A DNA stretch of 64,000 bases from Endozoicomonas sp. NE40 (GCF_040549045.1 NZ_JBEWTB010000002.1:4948501-5012500); one strand, 5' to 3'. Shown: positions 45,951-54,893, counted from the first letter of the stretch. Notes: generated by a model from the letters alone, not told the origin. Translations and numbers: made by a program.

Positions 45951-47288
45951 TCAGAGTTGAGATACAGATTCTGTCACTTTATTCAGGTAAAACATGACGT
46001 TCATCATGCTGCTGTAGTACTCGTAGTGAAAGTACACATCGTCGACCATGCTTTTATGGTAATCATTCTGTGCTGTTGTAATGTCAATCAGGTTTCTCTG
46101 ACCCAGGTCGAACTCTTCACGGTATAGCTGTACGATCTGTTTGTTGATGTCCAGAGCCTCTGAATTCAGCCGTCTCTCTTCCCTGAAACGCATCATTGTG
46201 TTGTAAGCTTCCCGGACATCTTTTTCCAGATTTTTCAGATAGTCATCCAGCTGATATTGTGAGCGCAGAAACAGGGAGTGGTTTTCGGAAATGCGCTGTT
46301 CAAGATTTCCACCATCCCAGAGGTTATAAGACAGAACCACGAGCATTTTATTGTCGGTTTTCCATTTGCTCAGGGTCTGCAGGGATTGCTCACTGGAAAC
46401 GCTCGCCTGCAGGGAAATATCGGGGTAACGCTCACTGCGACTCTCTGCCAGGCTTGACCGGGCCGACTCAACATTCTGTCGTTTAGCCATGGCTCCGTAA
46501 TAACTGGCCCGGGTTCTGGTGATGACCTCAGGCAGGTTAAGCGCCACGTTCATCTTTTCCAGAGGAGGAATGACCAGGTTATCTGGTGTCTGCCCGACAA
46601 TCAGGGTAAAGGCTTCGCGGGCAAAAGTACTATCGGACTGGTAAGCAACCTGAATGGTCCGGGCATTTTGCAACAGGCTCTGTATACGTTGTACATCGGC
46701 AAAACTTGAAGCCCCGGCTTTTTCCCGCTGTTGCATCTGTTCAAGCAGCTTTTCATAAAAGGCAATGTTGTCGCCCATCAGATCAAGAATCTGCTTTAAT
46801 TTCAGCACTTCCAGATAAGCCTTGGAAACCAGCAATGCCAGCCGCTGTCGCCCCTCTTTGCGCAGATACTCTTTATGTTTAAGCTTGAACTCTGTGGATT
46901 CTATCTGGTGTTTGGTTTTATAAAAATCAAACAGAATCTGTTTTACATCGAGGCTCGATCGGGTATGTTTTGTCCAGGTTTTGCCGGTTGAGCGAGAGCT
47001 GCCGCCTTCTGCAGTTAAGGATACCTGCGGATAATAGCTGGATTCTTTTTGTTTCAGCCTTGCTTCCCCGGCTTCCACATCAATGTTCAGGGTTTTGGCG
47101 ATAGGGTTAGTTTCCATCGCCAATTTGACTGACTCATTAAGTGTCAATGACCATACCGGAGATGCAGCCACCATAAAGCACGCTGCCAACAACCGGCACC
47201 CGGTTTGAAAATAGCAGGCTGGTATACAGGTTGCCTGTGATGCTTCATCAGTATCCTGATTTTTACAGATAAAATTTTTCACATTCAT
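45951..47288 (-). CDS. TolC-family outer-membrane channel of the type I system
   Basis: The 445-residue protein has a signal region (hydrophobic near 31-46, VAASPVWSLTLNESV) and the two-fold repeated helix pattern of OEP proteins (LTLNESVKLAMETNP at the N-terminus; long helices about 140-200 and 350-420). Conserved features are the DIS/SLQAS segment and RNLIDITTAQNDY. It should form the outer-membrane tunnel for the RTX protein with the ABC and HlyD-type proteins. Confidence 0.9.
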   Translation of the reverse strand: MNVKNFICKNQDTDEASQATCIPACYFQTGCRLLAACFMVAASPVWSLTLNESVKLAMETNPIAKTLNIDVEAGEARLKQKESSYYPQVSLTAEGGSSRSTGKTWTKHTRSSLDVKQILFDFYKTKHQIESTEFKLKHKEYLRKEGRQRLALLVSKAYLEVLKLKQILDLMGDNIAFYEKLLEQMQQREKAGASSFADVQRIQSLLQNARTIQVAYQSDSTFAREAFTLIVGQTPDNLVIPPLEKMNVALNLPEVITRTRASYYGAMAKRQNVESARSSLAESRSERYPDISLQASVSSEQSLQTLSKWKTDNKMLVVLSYNLWDGGNLEQRISENHSLFLRSQYQLDDYLKNLEKDVREAYNTMMRFREERRLNSEALDINKQIVQLYREEFDLGQRNLIDITTAQNDYHKSMVDDVYFHYEYYSSMMNVMFYLNKVTESVSQL

Positions 47289-47451
47289 TTTTAGGCTGCT
47301 AGTTGCAAAAAGGCTGATAGTTGATAAGAAGCCCTGTTAATAATCTGGGACATCGGCACTGTTTGATTTTTTTATAGAGTCAGATATTAAAAAAAGACGT
47401 GCAGGGACGATAAACAGTAAGAACAAAGCGATAACAGGTTCCAGCACTCCT

Positions 47452-48057
47452 ATGTCTAAAGATGCTCAGGAAAACCCATGGCCCGGATTTGTTGATGTGC
47501 TTTCATCAACATTGCTGGTTTTTGTGTTTCTGGTAATCATACAGTTGCTGGTCATTGCGGGCGTCAGTATGAAAGTCAGCCAGACGGTGACAGAAAAAAT
47601 GTTGCAGGAATTACTCAGGGAAGCTGAAGAAAAAGCCCTGACCATCACTGAGACCGAAATCGCTCAAATAAAGGAAAAATCCAGCCAGGTTGAACAAACC
47701 GTTGTAAAAGAGAAAGAAAATCCTGTGTCACTGGTAGCGACTAAAGATAAGCTCGCTATTGTATACAAGGGGCTCAGTACACTGCTGGAAAATGACGACA
47801 GCGAGCAGGTAGATCAGTGGATTAAAGACAGAATTGATCTTCTCCGCACCAGCGATATTCTGCTGAATGCCTATCTGGGCAGCGCGACCCTCTCAACCAG
47901 TACATCTTATTATGTGTCGTATAATCGCATGATGGATATCAGGAAGCGCCTGGTGTTACAGGGCGTACCCGGTGACCAAATAAAGGTCAGGATTCATGAC
48001 TCAGACCGGGAAAACCATAATAAGGTTGAGCTGTGGGTTCTGGAATCCACTCCATGA
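47452..48057 (+). CDS. Short MotB/ZorB-like protein
   Basis: The 201-residue protein has one N-terminal helix (about 17-40) preceded by PWPGFVDVLSSTLLVFVF, where the Asp within the helix start matches the proton-binding Asp of MotB, ExbD and ZorB. The periplasmic part has a coiled coil (about 45-85) and ends with a degenerate OmpA-like segment (YNRMMDIRKRLVLQGV to NKVELWVLE), much shorter than a normal peptidoglycan-binding domain. It should pair with the MotA-like protein encoded across the divergent promoter. The HlyD-type gene overlaps its end by four bases. Confidence 0.7.
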   Translation: MSKDAQENPWPGFVDVLSSTLLVFVFLVIIQLLVIAGVSMKVSQTVTEKMLQELLREAEEKALTITETEIAQIKEKSSQVEQTVVKEKENPVSLVATKDKLAIVYKGLSTLLENDDSEQVDQWIKDRIDLLRTSDILLNAYLGSATLSTSTSYYVSYNRMMDIRKRLVLQGVPGDQIKVRIHDSDRENHNKVELWVLESTP

Positions 48058-49355
48058 GAATACCCCACCCATTGCAATTGCTGTTTTCCAGGCACAGTAT
48101 CACGGCCATGTGCCTGCTAACACTCACACTACTGCTAATCTGGTCCTGGCAAACGCCTATTGATCGCTTTGTGTATGGTCAGGGCAAGGTGACGACCTTC
48201 AGCGACCATAAAGTTATTGAGCACTTTGAAGGGGGTATTCTGTCTGGTATACACATAGCCGAAGGGCAGACGGTACAGGCAGGTACACTCTTATTCAGCG
48301 TTGAAAACCCCGGTGTCCTGGAAAATGCCAGCCGCATCCATGAACAGTTGCTGGCGAAGAAGGCTAAAACGTCCAGGCTGCAGGCAGAGTACCTGCAGAA
48401 ACCTTTTATCGCATCAACAGACCGTTCCCAACCCTGGCAGCTTCAGGCAGAAACCTATCTCAAAAATGAGCGCCAGCTTTTTTTGCTAAGGGAAAATAAC
48501 CTGCTTGAAGATGAGCGCATTCTCGAACAAAAGCGTGCAAAAGAGCAGGCAAGATTCGAAGAAACCACTCAAACCCTTAAAGACCTGGACATTGAACTGG
48601 CCGTTGCTACAGAACAACTGCAAATACTGGAACAGAGCATGAAAAACCGGGCAGGTTCCAGAGTCGTTCTATTGGACAAGCGTATGGAAGTGGTACGCAC
48701 CCAGACCCGCATGAACCAGTCCAGGGCAAAACTGCCGGTCATTGCCGCCAGCCTGAAAGAACTTGAACTGCAAAAACAGCAGTTACGGCTGAAGTTCCGT
48801 GAAGCGGTGCAGGATGAGTACAATCAGGAGATCGCTGAAATTGCGCTGCTGCAAGAACAGTGGCAGATATCGAAACAAAGGCAGGTGCGGACGGAAATCC
48901 GTTCTCCAGTCAATGGAACAGTGCATCGGCTTTACACCTCCACTGAAGGTGAAGTTGTCACCCCCGGTACAGTTATTGCCGAGATCGTTCCTGAAAATGA
49001 ACCCTTGTTGATTGAAGCCCGGATAGATCCCTATGACAGAGCCAGGGTATGGCAGGGGCAGGATGCCAACCTCCGGGTCACCGCTTACGATTACAGTGAA
49101 CACGGAAGCCTGTCTGGAACGATAAAGGAAATCAGTGCCGATACTTTTGTTGATGAACTCTCCGGGCAGCCTTACTATCAGGTCATTATCACCACTGACT
49201 CGTCCGGAAAAAGCGAGGAACACCCGCTGATACAGGGCATGACCGTGGACGTTAATATTATTGCTGGCCGGCAGTCTGTTCTTTCCTACCTGTTACCCGA
49301 TGCTCTGTCCATGACGCCTTTCCAGTCGTCCCTGAATCCGGGGGCAGGGGAGTAG
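48054..49355 (+). CDS. HlyD-family periplasmic adaptor of the type I system
   Basis: The protein (about 433 residues) has a short cytosolic start, one membrane helix (about 14-32), a lipoyl half (VIEHFEGGILSGIHIAEGQTV), a long alpha hairpin (about 90-265) and the second lipoyl half with RSPVNGTVHRLYTSTEGEVV, followed by a beta-barrel domain. This is the HlyD/LapC arrangement. The ATG at 48054 overlaps the upstream stop (ATGA), so the two are coupled; an ATG at 48033 is possible but lacks support. Confidence 0.92.
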   Translation: MRIPHPLQLLFSRHSITAMCLLTLTLLLIWSWQTPIDRFVYGQGKVTTFSDHKVIEHFEGGILSGIHIAEGQTVQAGTLLFSVENPGVLENASRIHEQLLAKKAKTSRLQAEYLQKPFIASTDRSQPWQLQAETYLKNERQLFLLRENNLLEDERILEQKRAKEQARFEETTQTLKDLDIELAVATEQLQILEQSMKNRAGSRVVLLDKRMEVVRTQTRMNQSRAKLPVIAASLKELELQKQQLRLKFREAVQDEYNQEIAEIALLQEQWQISKQRQVRTEIRSPVNGTVHRLYTSTEGEVVTPGTVIAEIVPENEPLLIEARIDPYDRARVWQGQDANLRVTAYDYSEHGSLSGTIKEISADTFVDELSGQPYYQVIITTDSSGKSEEHPLIQGMTVDVNIIAGRQSVLSYLLPDALSMTPFQSSLNPGAGE

Positions 49356-49538
49356 TCAGACTGGCTGGAATTACGTCGCATTATTCACATCAATACGACC
49401 AATGAACCGCTTATCAGCATGAGGTTGATGGATAAAGGATCCTTATCAAGGATTCATAGTAACCATCAGCATAATCATCTTTCCCAGAAATTTGCTGATT
49501 GTGCGTCTGAAAGAGCAGATGATGATGAATGCAAGGAT

Positions 49539-50210
49539 ATGCAAGTGAAAAGAGTTCTCGCCATCCCTACTTTGATTTGTTCTATTTTACTGGCAGGTGG
49601 GTGCAGCCCATTGCCGCAAGCTACCAATCCCAGCAATTCACCACAAGGTAAACTCCAGTCTGCCCAGCACTGGAAAGCCATCGCCAGGCATGTATCTGAA
49701 CGCATTATTGAACAGGCTGATATTTCAACCAAAGCACTGTATCTTGATGAAAAGCAGCTGGACACACAATTCTCCAGAGTTTTTTCAAAACAGCTGGTTA
49801 GTGAACTGGTCAGCAACAAAGTAAGTTTGCAGCTTAGTCCTGCCTCAGCTTCAGTCAGGAATGCCCTTCAGCTTATGATTGAAATTGATGCCATAAAACA
49901 CCCTGACGACAGGGATGGGACTTATTTACCTTTGTCTCCCGCTCTTGCTAATGCATGGTTTATCTGGTCTTTAAAATCTGATGCCGTTTTCGGTTTCGTG
50001 CCAACGGTCGTTGCTGTTGACGTCTACAACAGTCTACCCACAAGGACAAATTCAGAAGTTGTCGTCACCACAAAGCTGATGGATGGACAAAAAGTATATT
50101 TTTCAGAAACCAATGTTTATTACATAACTGATCTATCTATGAGTCAGTTTAAAAAGCTGCGAACAACGCATTTGACCAACCAGGAAGTTCCTGACGGGGA
50201 TTTAAAATGA
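49539..50210 (+). CDS. Putative outer-membrane lipoprotein of the secretion locus
   Basis: Translation from the ATG at 49539 gives 223 residues with a lipoprotein signal ending in LAGGC. The frame is open from 49419, but the signal would then be internal. The mature part is mixed alpha/beta without a recognised family; the core region around ALQLMIEIDAIK and VVTTKLMDGQKVYFSETNVY resembles other small outer-membrane assembly lipoproteins in style only. Its stop overlaps the next start (ATGA), so it pairs with the FlgO-like protein. Confidence 0.6.
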   Translation: MQVKRVLAIPTLICSILLAGGCSPLPQATNPSNSPQGKLQSAQHWKAIARHVSERIIEQADISTKALYLDEKQLDTQFSRVFSKQLVSELVSNKVSLQLSPASASVRNALQLMIEIDAIKHPDDRDGTYLPLSPALANAWFIWSLKSDAVFGFVPTVVAVDVYNSLPTRTNSEVVVTTKLMDGQKVYFSETNVYYITDLSMSQFKKLRTTHLTNQEVPDGDLK

Positions 50211-50839
50211 AAGCACTCCTTTCCCCACTGCTGTTAACAGGAGCGTTAATGCTGCTGGCAGCCTGTAAAACCCAAACTGTTTATAACGAACCTGAGCCTA
50301 TAGACCTTGTTGCTGTAACCACCGGTGCATCAAAGGCTCTGGCAAAGAAAGTAAAGAACTCGTTGTCCGCTGATGCCATTATTCTATCCACCAGTCTTGC
50401 CAATATTGATGACCTCAACTCCACTTCCACCCTTGGCAGGGTGATCTCTGAACAGCTGGCTTCAGGGTTGATGCAGAGCGGCTATCGCCTGAAAGAGATA
50501 AAAATGCGTAGCAATGTATTTATCAGTGAGGAAAAGGCGGGTGAATTTACTTTGTCACGCAGGCTGGCCGTACTAAGCAAAAGCCACGATGCGGGTGCAA
50601 TCCTGACTGGAACCTATGCCGTTGCCAGCAAAACGGTCTATGTTAATGCGCGTCTTATTGATACCGGCAATAGCCTGGTACTGGCCAGTGTAGACTTTCA
50701 GTTACCGCTGGATGCAGATATGCGAACAATGACCCGGAAAGATCAGTTTATTTCTCGCAGTATTCCCAAGAAAACAACTCCCGTGATTACGCGCACATTC
50801 AAAAGTACTGATTATTCCGAGAAAAATCGTTCGGAGTAG
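50207..50839 (+). CDS. FlgO-family outer-membrane lipoprotein
   Basis: The 210-residue protein has a lipoprotein signal ending in LLAAC and a domain with the FlgO pattern (STSLANIDDLNSTSTLGRVI; EQLASGLMQSGYRLKEI; GAILTGTYAVASKTVYVNAR). FlgO helps vibrio flagellar rotation at the outer membrane, but related domains also occur away from flagella. Here it is in a secretion locus with MotA/MotB-like proteins and no flagellar genes. Function is inferred only. Confidence 0.75.
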   Translation: MKALLSPLLLTGALMLLAACKTQTVYNEPEPIDLVAVTTGASKALAKKVKNSLSADAIILSTSLANIDDLNSTSTLGRVISEQLASGLMQSGYRLKEIKMRSNVFISEEKAGEFTLSRRLAVLSKSHDAGAILTGTYAVASKTVYVNARLIDTGNSLVLASVDFQLPLDADMRTMTRKDQFISRSIPKKTTPVITRTFKSTDYSEKNRSE

Positions 50840-50846
50840 ACGCCAG

Positions 50847-51887
50847 TCAGTGATAGAAAAAAGCACTTAAACGACTGGGAAAGCCGTTCTTCTCTTTCAA
50901 ATATTTCAGAAGTATCTGTAACGGCATCAGTTTCAGTGCAGACCTTGCCTTTTGGAATCCTTCACCATAAATCGGGTCCTGGCTTTGCTCTATCAGTGTG
51001 CGCCGGTATTCTGCATCTTTTGACGCCTGATTTTTCAGCCAGATATATTCCATCAGTACACACATGCCTTCTTCCACCTGTAACGGCAAATCATGATAGT
51101 GGTTATAAAAAAACCAGGCGTGGGTCAGCTCGTGTATGGCGATAGTGCGAAAGTGTTCTTCAGGTAATTTGTTTTGAATGAGAATACGATCAAACTGTCT
51201 GCCAATAATTCGCCCGCCAGAAAATGTTGTCGTCCATTGTGCCAGTCCCAGAATCGGTCGTTCATTATGAAAGTTGTGGCGACTCGCTGTTCTCAGTTCG
51301 TCGCGGTCACACAATATGACCGGAGTTTGGGTCTGGTTCAGTTTTAACCCGACAGAAGCCAGTGCAAGACGCATTTCGTTTAAAAGGCTTTTGGCACGTT
51401 CCTGTGTATCGACCGCCCTGAGCGTACACAGATTGCATACCAGCAAACCATCTGGATGCAACATGCCGCCATCCGTCAGGTGTTTACAGACAATCCGGCC
51501 GCAGCTGGAACAGTTAGAATAATTTGTGTGGGTGTTGCAGAAAGCATTACCCCAGAAGTCAACCAGATACTTACGGGTCAGCGGCTTACGACAGACTGAG
51601 CATAATGGCCGGTGCAGTTTCCGGTGGCAATCCAGATGCCAGGGCATGCCATCATGCTCAATATATCGGTTTTTGACCGTTTGACGACAACCCGGGCAAC
51701 GCAGACAGCGGGGATGAAAGGGGCGACCATTAAAAGCAACAAATGTTTCATTGATTAATGGTCGTTTACAGGTACGGCACGTAAAGCAGTGGGGATGCCA
51801 GTCTGCCCCCAGTGCTTTCAGTCCATTGCCGTGAATGGCTTTGTGACAACTTTTGCATTCGGTAGCCAGAGCAGGAGCCCCTGTGCT
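50847..51887 (-). CDS. LIM-domain, DA1-like zinc metallopeptidase (start codon unclear)
   Basis: The C-terminal half carries the metallopeptidase motif IHELTHAWFF followed by VEEGMCVLMEY, as in plant DA1. Before it lie LIM-type zinc fingers: CKSC/HPHC, CRTC/HPRC, CPGC/HLDC, CSVC/CNTH and CSSC/CNLC. The first ATG (51647) would cut off the first LIM domain and part of the second. The zinc-finger coding runs upstream to 51887 with no ATG, GTG or TTG and abuts the O-methyltransferase stop in the same frame. Either a non-standard start (CTG at 51869, or ATT), read-through of the stop, or a sequence error is involved. Confidence 0.75.
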   Translation of the reverse strand, partial: STGAPALATECKSCHKAIHGNGLKALGADWHPHCFTCRTCKRPLINETFVAFNGRPFHPRCLRCPGCRQTVKNRYIEHDGMPWHLDCHRKLHRPLCSVCRKPLTRKYLVDFWGNAFCNTHTNYSNCSSCGRIVCKHLTDGGMLHPDGLLVCNLCTLRAVDTQERAKSLLNEMRLALASVGLKLNQTQTPVILCDRDELRTASRHNFHNERPILGLAQWTTTFSGGRIIGRQFDRILIQNKLPEEHFRTIAIHELTHAWFFYNHYHDLPLQVEEGMCVLMEYIWLKNQASKDAEYRRTLIEQSQDPIYGEGFQKARSALKLMPLQILLKYLKEKNGFPSRLSAFFYH

Positions 51888-52556
51888 TTAAAGTGTCCGT
51901 TTGATTGCGATGGTCAGTCCGTCTGAAACAGGCAGCATCGTCATATCGACCCGATGGTCCTGATGAATTTTACTGTTCAGGGTTCGGATGGCGACCGTAT
52001 CTTCATCATTACTTGCTTTATCGGCCACGCGACCATTCCATAAGGTATTATCAATAAGAATCAGGCCCCCGGGGCGAACCAGTTGCAGGCACTGTTCATA
52101 ATAGTCATCGTAGCCGACTTTATCGGCATCGATAAATGCCATATCAAAGGTGTTTGCCTGCTGTTGGTCAAGCAGTTGTTGAAGTGTTTCAGTGGCAGGT
52201 GCAAGCCGCAGGTTTATTTTGTCTTCAACACCGGCTTTTGCCCAGAATTCTCTGGCGATCCGGGTATATTCTTCACTGATATCACAGGCAATAATGCTGC
52301 CATCGTCTGGTAAAGCCAGAGCGACGGCCAGGGCGCTGTAGCCCGTAAATACTCCAACCTCTATCGTTTTCTTCGCGGCGGTCAGTTTTGCCAGCAAAGC
52401 CATTAGCTGTCCCTGTTCAGGGGAAATCTGCATAAAACAGAACGGATGCCGGGCAGTGACCTCGCGCAGTTCTTCGAGCACAGAAGGTTCCCGCAATCCT
52501 GTTGAGCAAAGGTACTGATGAAGGGATTCTGTCATCGTCAGTGTTGTATTGGACAT
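51888..52556 (-). CDS. SAM-dependent O-methyltransferase (caffeoyl-CoA O-methyltransferase-like)
   Basis: The 222-residue protein has the SAM-binding motif TIEVGVFTGYSALAVALALP (about 70-89), the metal-binding DMAFIDADKVGYDDYYEQ and LILIDNTLWNGRV of the class I, metal-dependent O-methyltransferase family. Such bacterial enzymes methylate catechol-like small molecules; the substrate here is unknown. It has an AGG ribosome-binding site and lies 20 bases after the recombinase gene. The stop TAA is in frame with the following LIM gene. Confidence 0.9.
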   Translation of the reverse strand: MSNTTLTMTESLHQYLCSTGLREPSVLEELREVTARHPFCFMQISPEQGQLMALLAKLTAAKKTIEVGVFTGYSALAVALALPDDGSIIACDISEEYTRIAREFWAKAGVEDKINLRLAPATETLQQLLDQQQANTFDMAFIDADKVGYDDYYEQCLQLVRPGGLILIDNTLWNGRVADKASNDEDTVAIRTLNSKIHQDHRVDMTMLPVSDGLTIAIKRTL

Positions 52557-52576
52557 GGTCTTACCTGTTATCTGTA

Positions 52577-53689
52577 TTACAGTTGATGATCCATTGTCAG
52601 CGCCTTCAGCCGGCGTGCTTCTACATGATAGTACTGGCTGGTTGTATTAATGCTATCGTGACCGGCGAAAATAGCCAGATCCTCAATGTCCATTTTCCGG
52701 GCCAGATGTGTTAACGCCGTATGTCGCAGAGAGTGAAACGGCATTTCCTGAAGCCGGTACTGTAGATTGATGTCATCAGTCTGTTCGGCACAAAACTGCA
52801 TAAAACCCTGCCACCAGAAACGCAGCCCTCTTGACGTCAGTCCTGAAACAACACCTGCGCTTTTCCGGCGTCTTGGAGCCAGGGGCAGGGCGTCTCCTGT
52901 AATGCCTGTGTATCCGTAAAAACTGCGATAGTCTTTTATGGTTTCATGCAGTTGCGGATTGACGGGCAGGTTGCGACGTTTTCTGCCTTTGCCCAATACG
53001 CTGAGATAATAGCCGCCTTCATTATCCGGATGAATGTCATCGCAGGTCTGTCCTGTCAGTTCCGACTCCCGCAAGGCTAATGCATAGGTCATCCTGATCA
53101 TGAAATTGGTGCGTACTGATTCCATGATTTCTTTATGGGTAGAGCAGGGCATGGAACCCAGACACTGTCGCACATGTTGCCATTCAGGCTCGTGAAAATA
53201 GCGAATGACCTTGCTGCCACGGGCCGTTTTTTCTCCTGACCGAACCAGTGAGGCTGCCGGGTTACCCATGGTGTAGCGGTTGCGTTCAAGAAAACCAAAG
53301 AAGGCGGACAGCACATCAATCACCTGGTCAGTGCTTTTCCCGGGTTTGATCGAGGATTTGAACAGTACCTTGTCAGGCTTTCCCGGCAGGACACCGGGTT
53401 CCAGCCAGAGAGGAGGCAGATTCTGAATAAAATGCAGATAAGTCTGCAAATGCTTCAGACGAACCGCAGCGTAGTCAATAGCCTGCTCCTGATAGATAAA
53501 AGCGGTAAAGCGAATGATCTCCCGCTCGTAGCGCCTGCGGGTTTCCTGCGAACGGGAACCGGATTTATTCAGAAACAGGGTCAGGGCTTCGCTGTCATTG
53601 CTTGCGCCCATCAGGTTATCCGCACCAGTCACTTCGCTGCGAATGGAGCGCATCAGTGGCAGATGTTCCGGGTTAATCAATTCAGTCAT
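52577..53689 (-). CDS. Tyrosine recombinase / phage-type integrase
   Basis: The 370-residue protein has an N-terminal SAM-like core-binding domain (SRSQETRRRYEREIIRF, about 50-150) and a C-terminal catalytic domain with Arg I in ALALRESELTG, His-x-x-Arg in FHSLRHTALTHLA, the later His in FAGHDSINTT and the nucleophile Tyr in SQYYHV. All catalytic residues are present. It follows a KfrA-like gene by 36 bases. No att repeats were found by eye, so whether it moves an element is unknown. Confidence 0.9.
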   Translation of the reverse strand: MTELINPEHLPLMRSIRSEVTGADNLMGASNDSEALTLFLNKSGSRSQETRRRYEREIIRFTAFIYQEQAIDYAAVRLKHLQTYLHFIQNLPPLWLEPGVLPGKPDKVLFKSSIKPGKSTDQVIDVLSAFFGFLERNRYTMGNPAASLVRSGEKTARGSKVIRYFHEPEWQHVRQCLGSMPCSTHKEIMESVRTNFMIRMTYALALRESELTGQTCDDIHPDNEGGYYLSVLGKGRKRRNLPVNPQLHETIKDYRSFYGYTGITGDALPLAPRRRKSAGVVSGLTSRGLRFWWQGFMQFCAEQTDDINLQYRLQEMPFHSLRHTALTHLARKMDIEDLAIFAGHDSINTTSQYYHVEARRLKALTMDHQL

Positions 53690-53725
53690 TATTAACAGTC
53701 ACACTTTTTTATCGGGCTTGATGAG

Positions 53726-54805
53726 CTATTTATTTTTACTATCCTGAGAGACCTGCTGGCTGAGACTCAGTTTAAGAGCTTCAGAAAAACCACGCTCTTT
53801 CTCCAGCTCTTTTTCCAGCTGATGAAGCCGGGTGGCTATCTGTTCAGACTGCTCAAGTTTTTCCTGCAACTGTTGTACCTGAAGGTTGGCAGTACTTAAT
53901 TCTGACTCCAGCCGTTCAGAGCTGACACTGATCTCTTTTAATCGGGTGATGTCGGATAAAACCTCTTCTTCATTGCTGTTAATTAACTGGTGAACGCTTT
54001 CCAGCAGATGCCGACTGGCTGCAAACTCATTGTTCTGCTGTCTGAGATGGTTACGCTCTTCACAGGCTTCTAAATGAGCCCGGGACTTTGACTCCAAACG
54101 GTACTGGATTTCATTGCGCTCTTTTTCCAGCTTGAACTGATTTTCCTTTTCCTGCTTCAGTTGCAGTTCGATGTCAGCGCGCAAGCGCCGTTCATCATCA
54201 ACCACTTTCATCCAGTGGTTCATCTGGGCATCGTGCTTGGTGTCCAGCTGGCGTTCCAGTGCCTTTAAAGCATCAGCATGATCCTTTTTTGCCTGTTCGA
54301 TCTGTTCTGCCAGAGCTTCTGACTTGTGAGCCTCGTTGTTGAACTTCTCTGTCAGTGCGATCTGTTGCTTTTCCAACGATGTGTTTGCTGCCTGAAGCTC
54401 TGCAATTCTTTCCTGCAGTTTCTTGCTCTCATCAGTCAAATGCTCCTTCTGCTCTTTGAAGTTGAGTCGCTCTTCCGAGAGCTGGCGGTTCATTTCCTGC
54501 AGGTTGTCGATTTCCTGATTGGCTTCTTCCTGAAGGCTTCTCTGTTCTTCAGTCGCATCATGCTTCCACTGAACCAAGCCCCTCTTTAAGACTCTTACCA
54601 GATCAGCAGGCAGTTCTGTATCAACCTCTTTTTCTGAATCATCCAGAAAGCGCCATTCGTTGTAATAAGGCAACACGGTCTGTTTGCCCATCTGCGCGAG
54701 TCTGGCGACTTTATCGGCATTAATGCGCTCACCACTTTGCTTCAGGTCGTCCAGAACCCGGAAAACCAGTTCACGACGCTGCAAATCCTTATTTGTCTCT
54801 GACAT
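53726..54805 (-). CDS. KfrA-like DNA-binding coiled-coil protein
   Basis: The 359-residue protein has an N-terminal helix-turn-helix domain like KfrA_N (FRVLDDLKQSGERINADKVA; TVLPYYNEWR) followed by a very long coiled coil (about 95-345). KfrA is a plasmid-borne autorepressor thought to help segregation. A 38-bp palindrome starts 34 bases upstream of its ATG and is a clear candidate for autoregulation. A chromosomal copy next to a recombinase gene suggests a plasmid- or element-derived unit. Confidence 0.85.
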   Translation of the reverse strand: MSETNKDLQRRELVFRVLDDLKQSGERINADKVARLAQMGKQTVLPYYNEWRFLDDSEKEVDTELPADLVRVLKRGLVQWKHDATEEQRSLQEEANQEIDNLQEMNRQLSEERLNFKEQKEHLTDESKKLQERIAELQAANTSLEKQQIALTEKFNNEAHKSEALAEQIEQAKKDHADALKALERQLDTKHDAQMNHWMKVVDDERRLRADIELQLKQEKENQFKLEKERNEIQYRLESKSRAHLEACEERNHLRQQNNEFAASRHLLESVHQLINSNEEEVLSDITRLKEISVSSERLESELSTANLQVQQLQEKLEQSEQIATRLHQLEKELEKERGFSEALKLSLSQQVSQDSKNK

Positions 54806-54838
54806 GACAATATCTCAACCGTAAATTCAATAAAACCA

Positions 54839-54876
54839 ACTATTAATACCAGTATTATAATACTGGTATTAATAGT
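54839..54876. promoter_or_regulatory. Perfect 38-bp palindrome, candidate KfrA operator
   Basis: Bases 54839-54876 equal their own reverse complement without mismatch. The half-site contains TTAATACCAGTA. It lies 34 bases before the kfrA-like ATG, in the promoter. Confidence 0.7.
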
Positions 54877-54893
54877 ATCAAGAATTATTTATT

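Noticed and set aside
44301..48057. Reading of the MotA/MotB-like pair as a Zorya defence system
   Set aside because: The effector genes zorC, zorD or zorE are absent and the genes are embedded in a secretion locus; only the motor part is similar.
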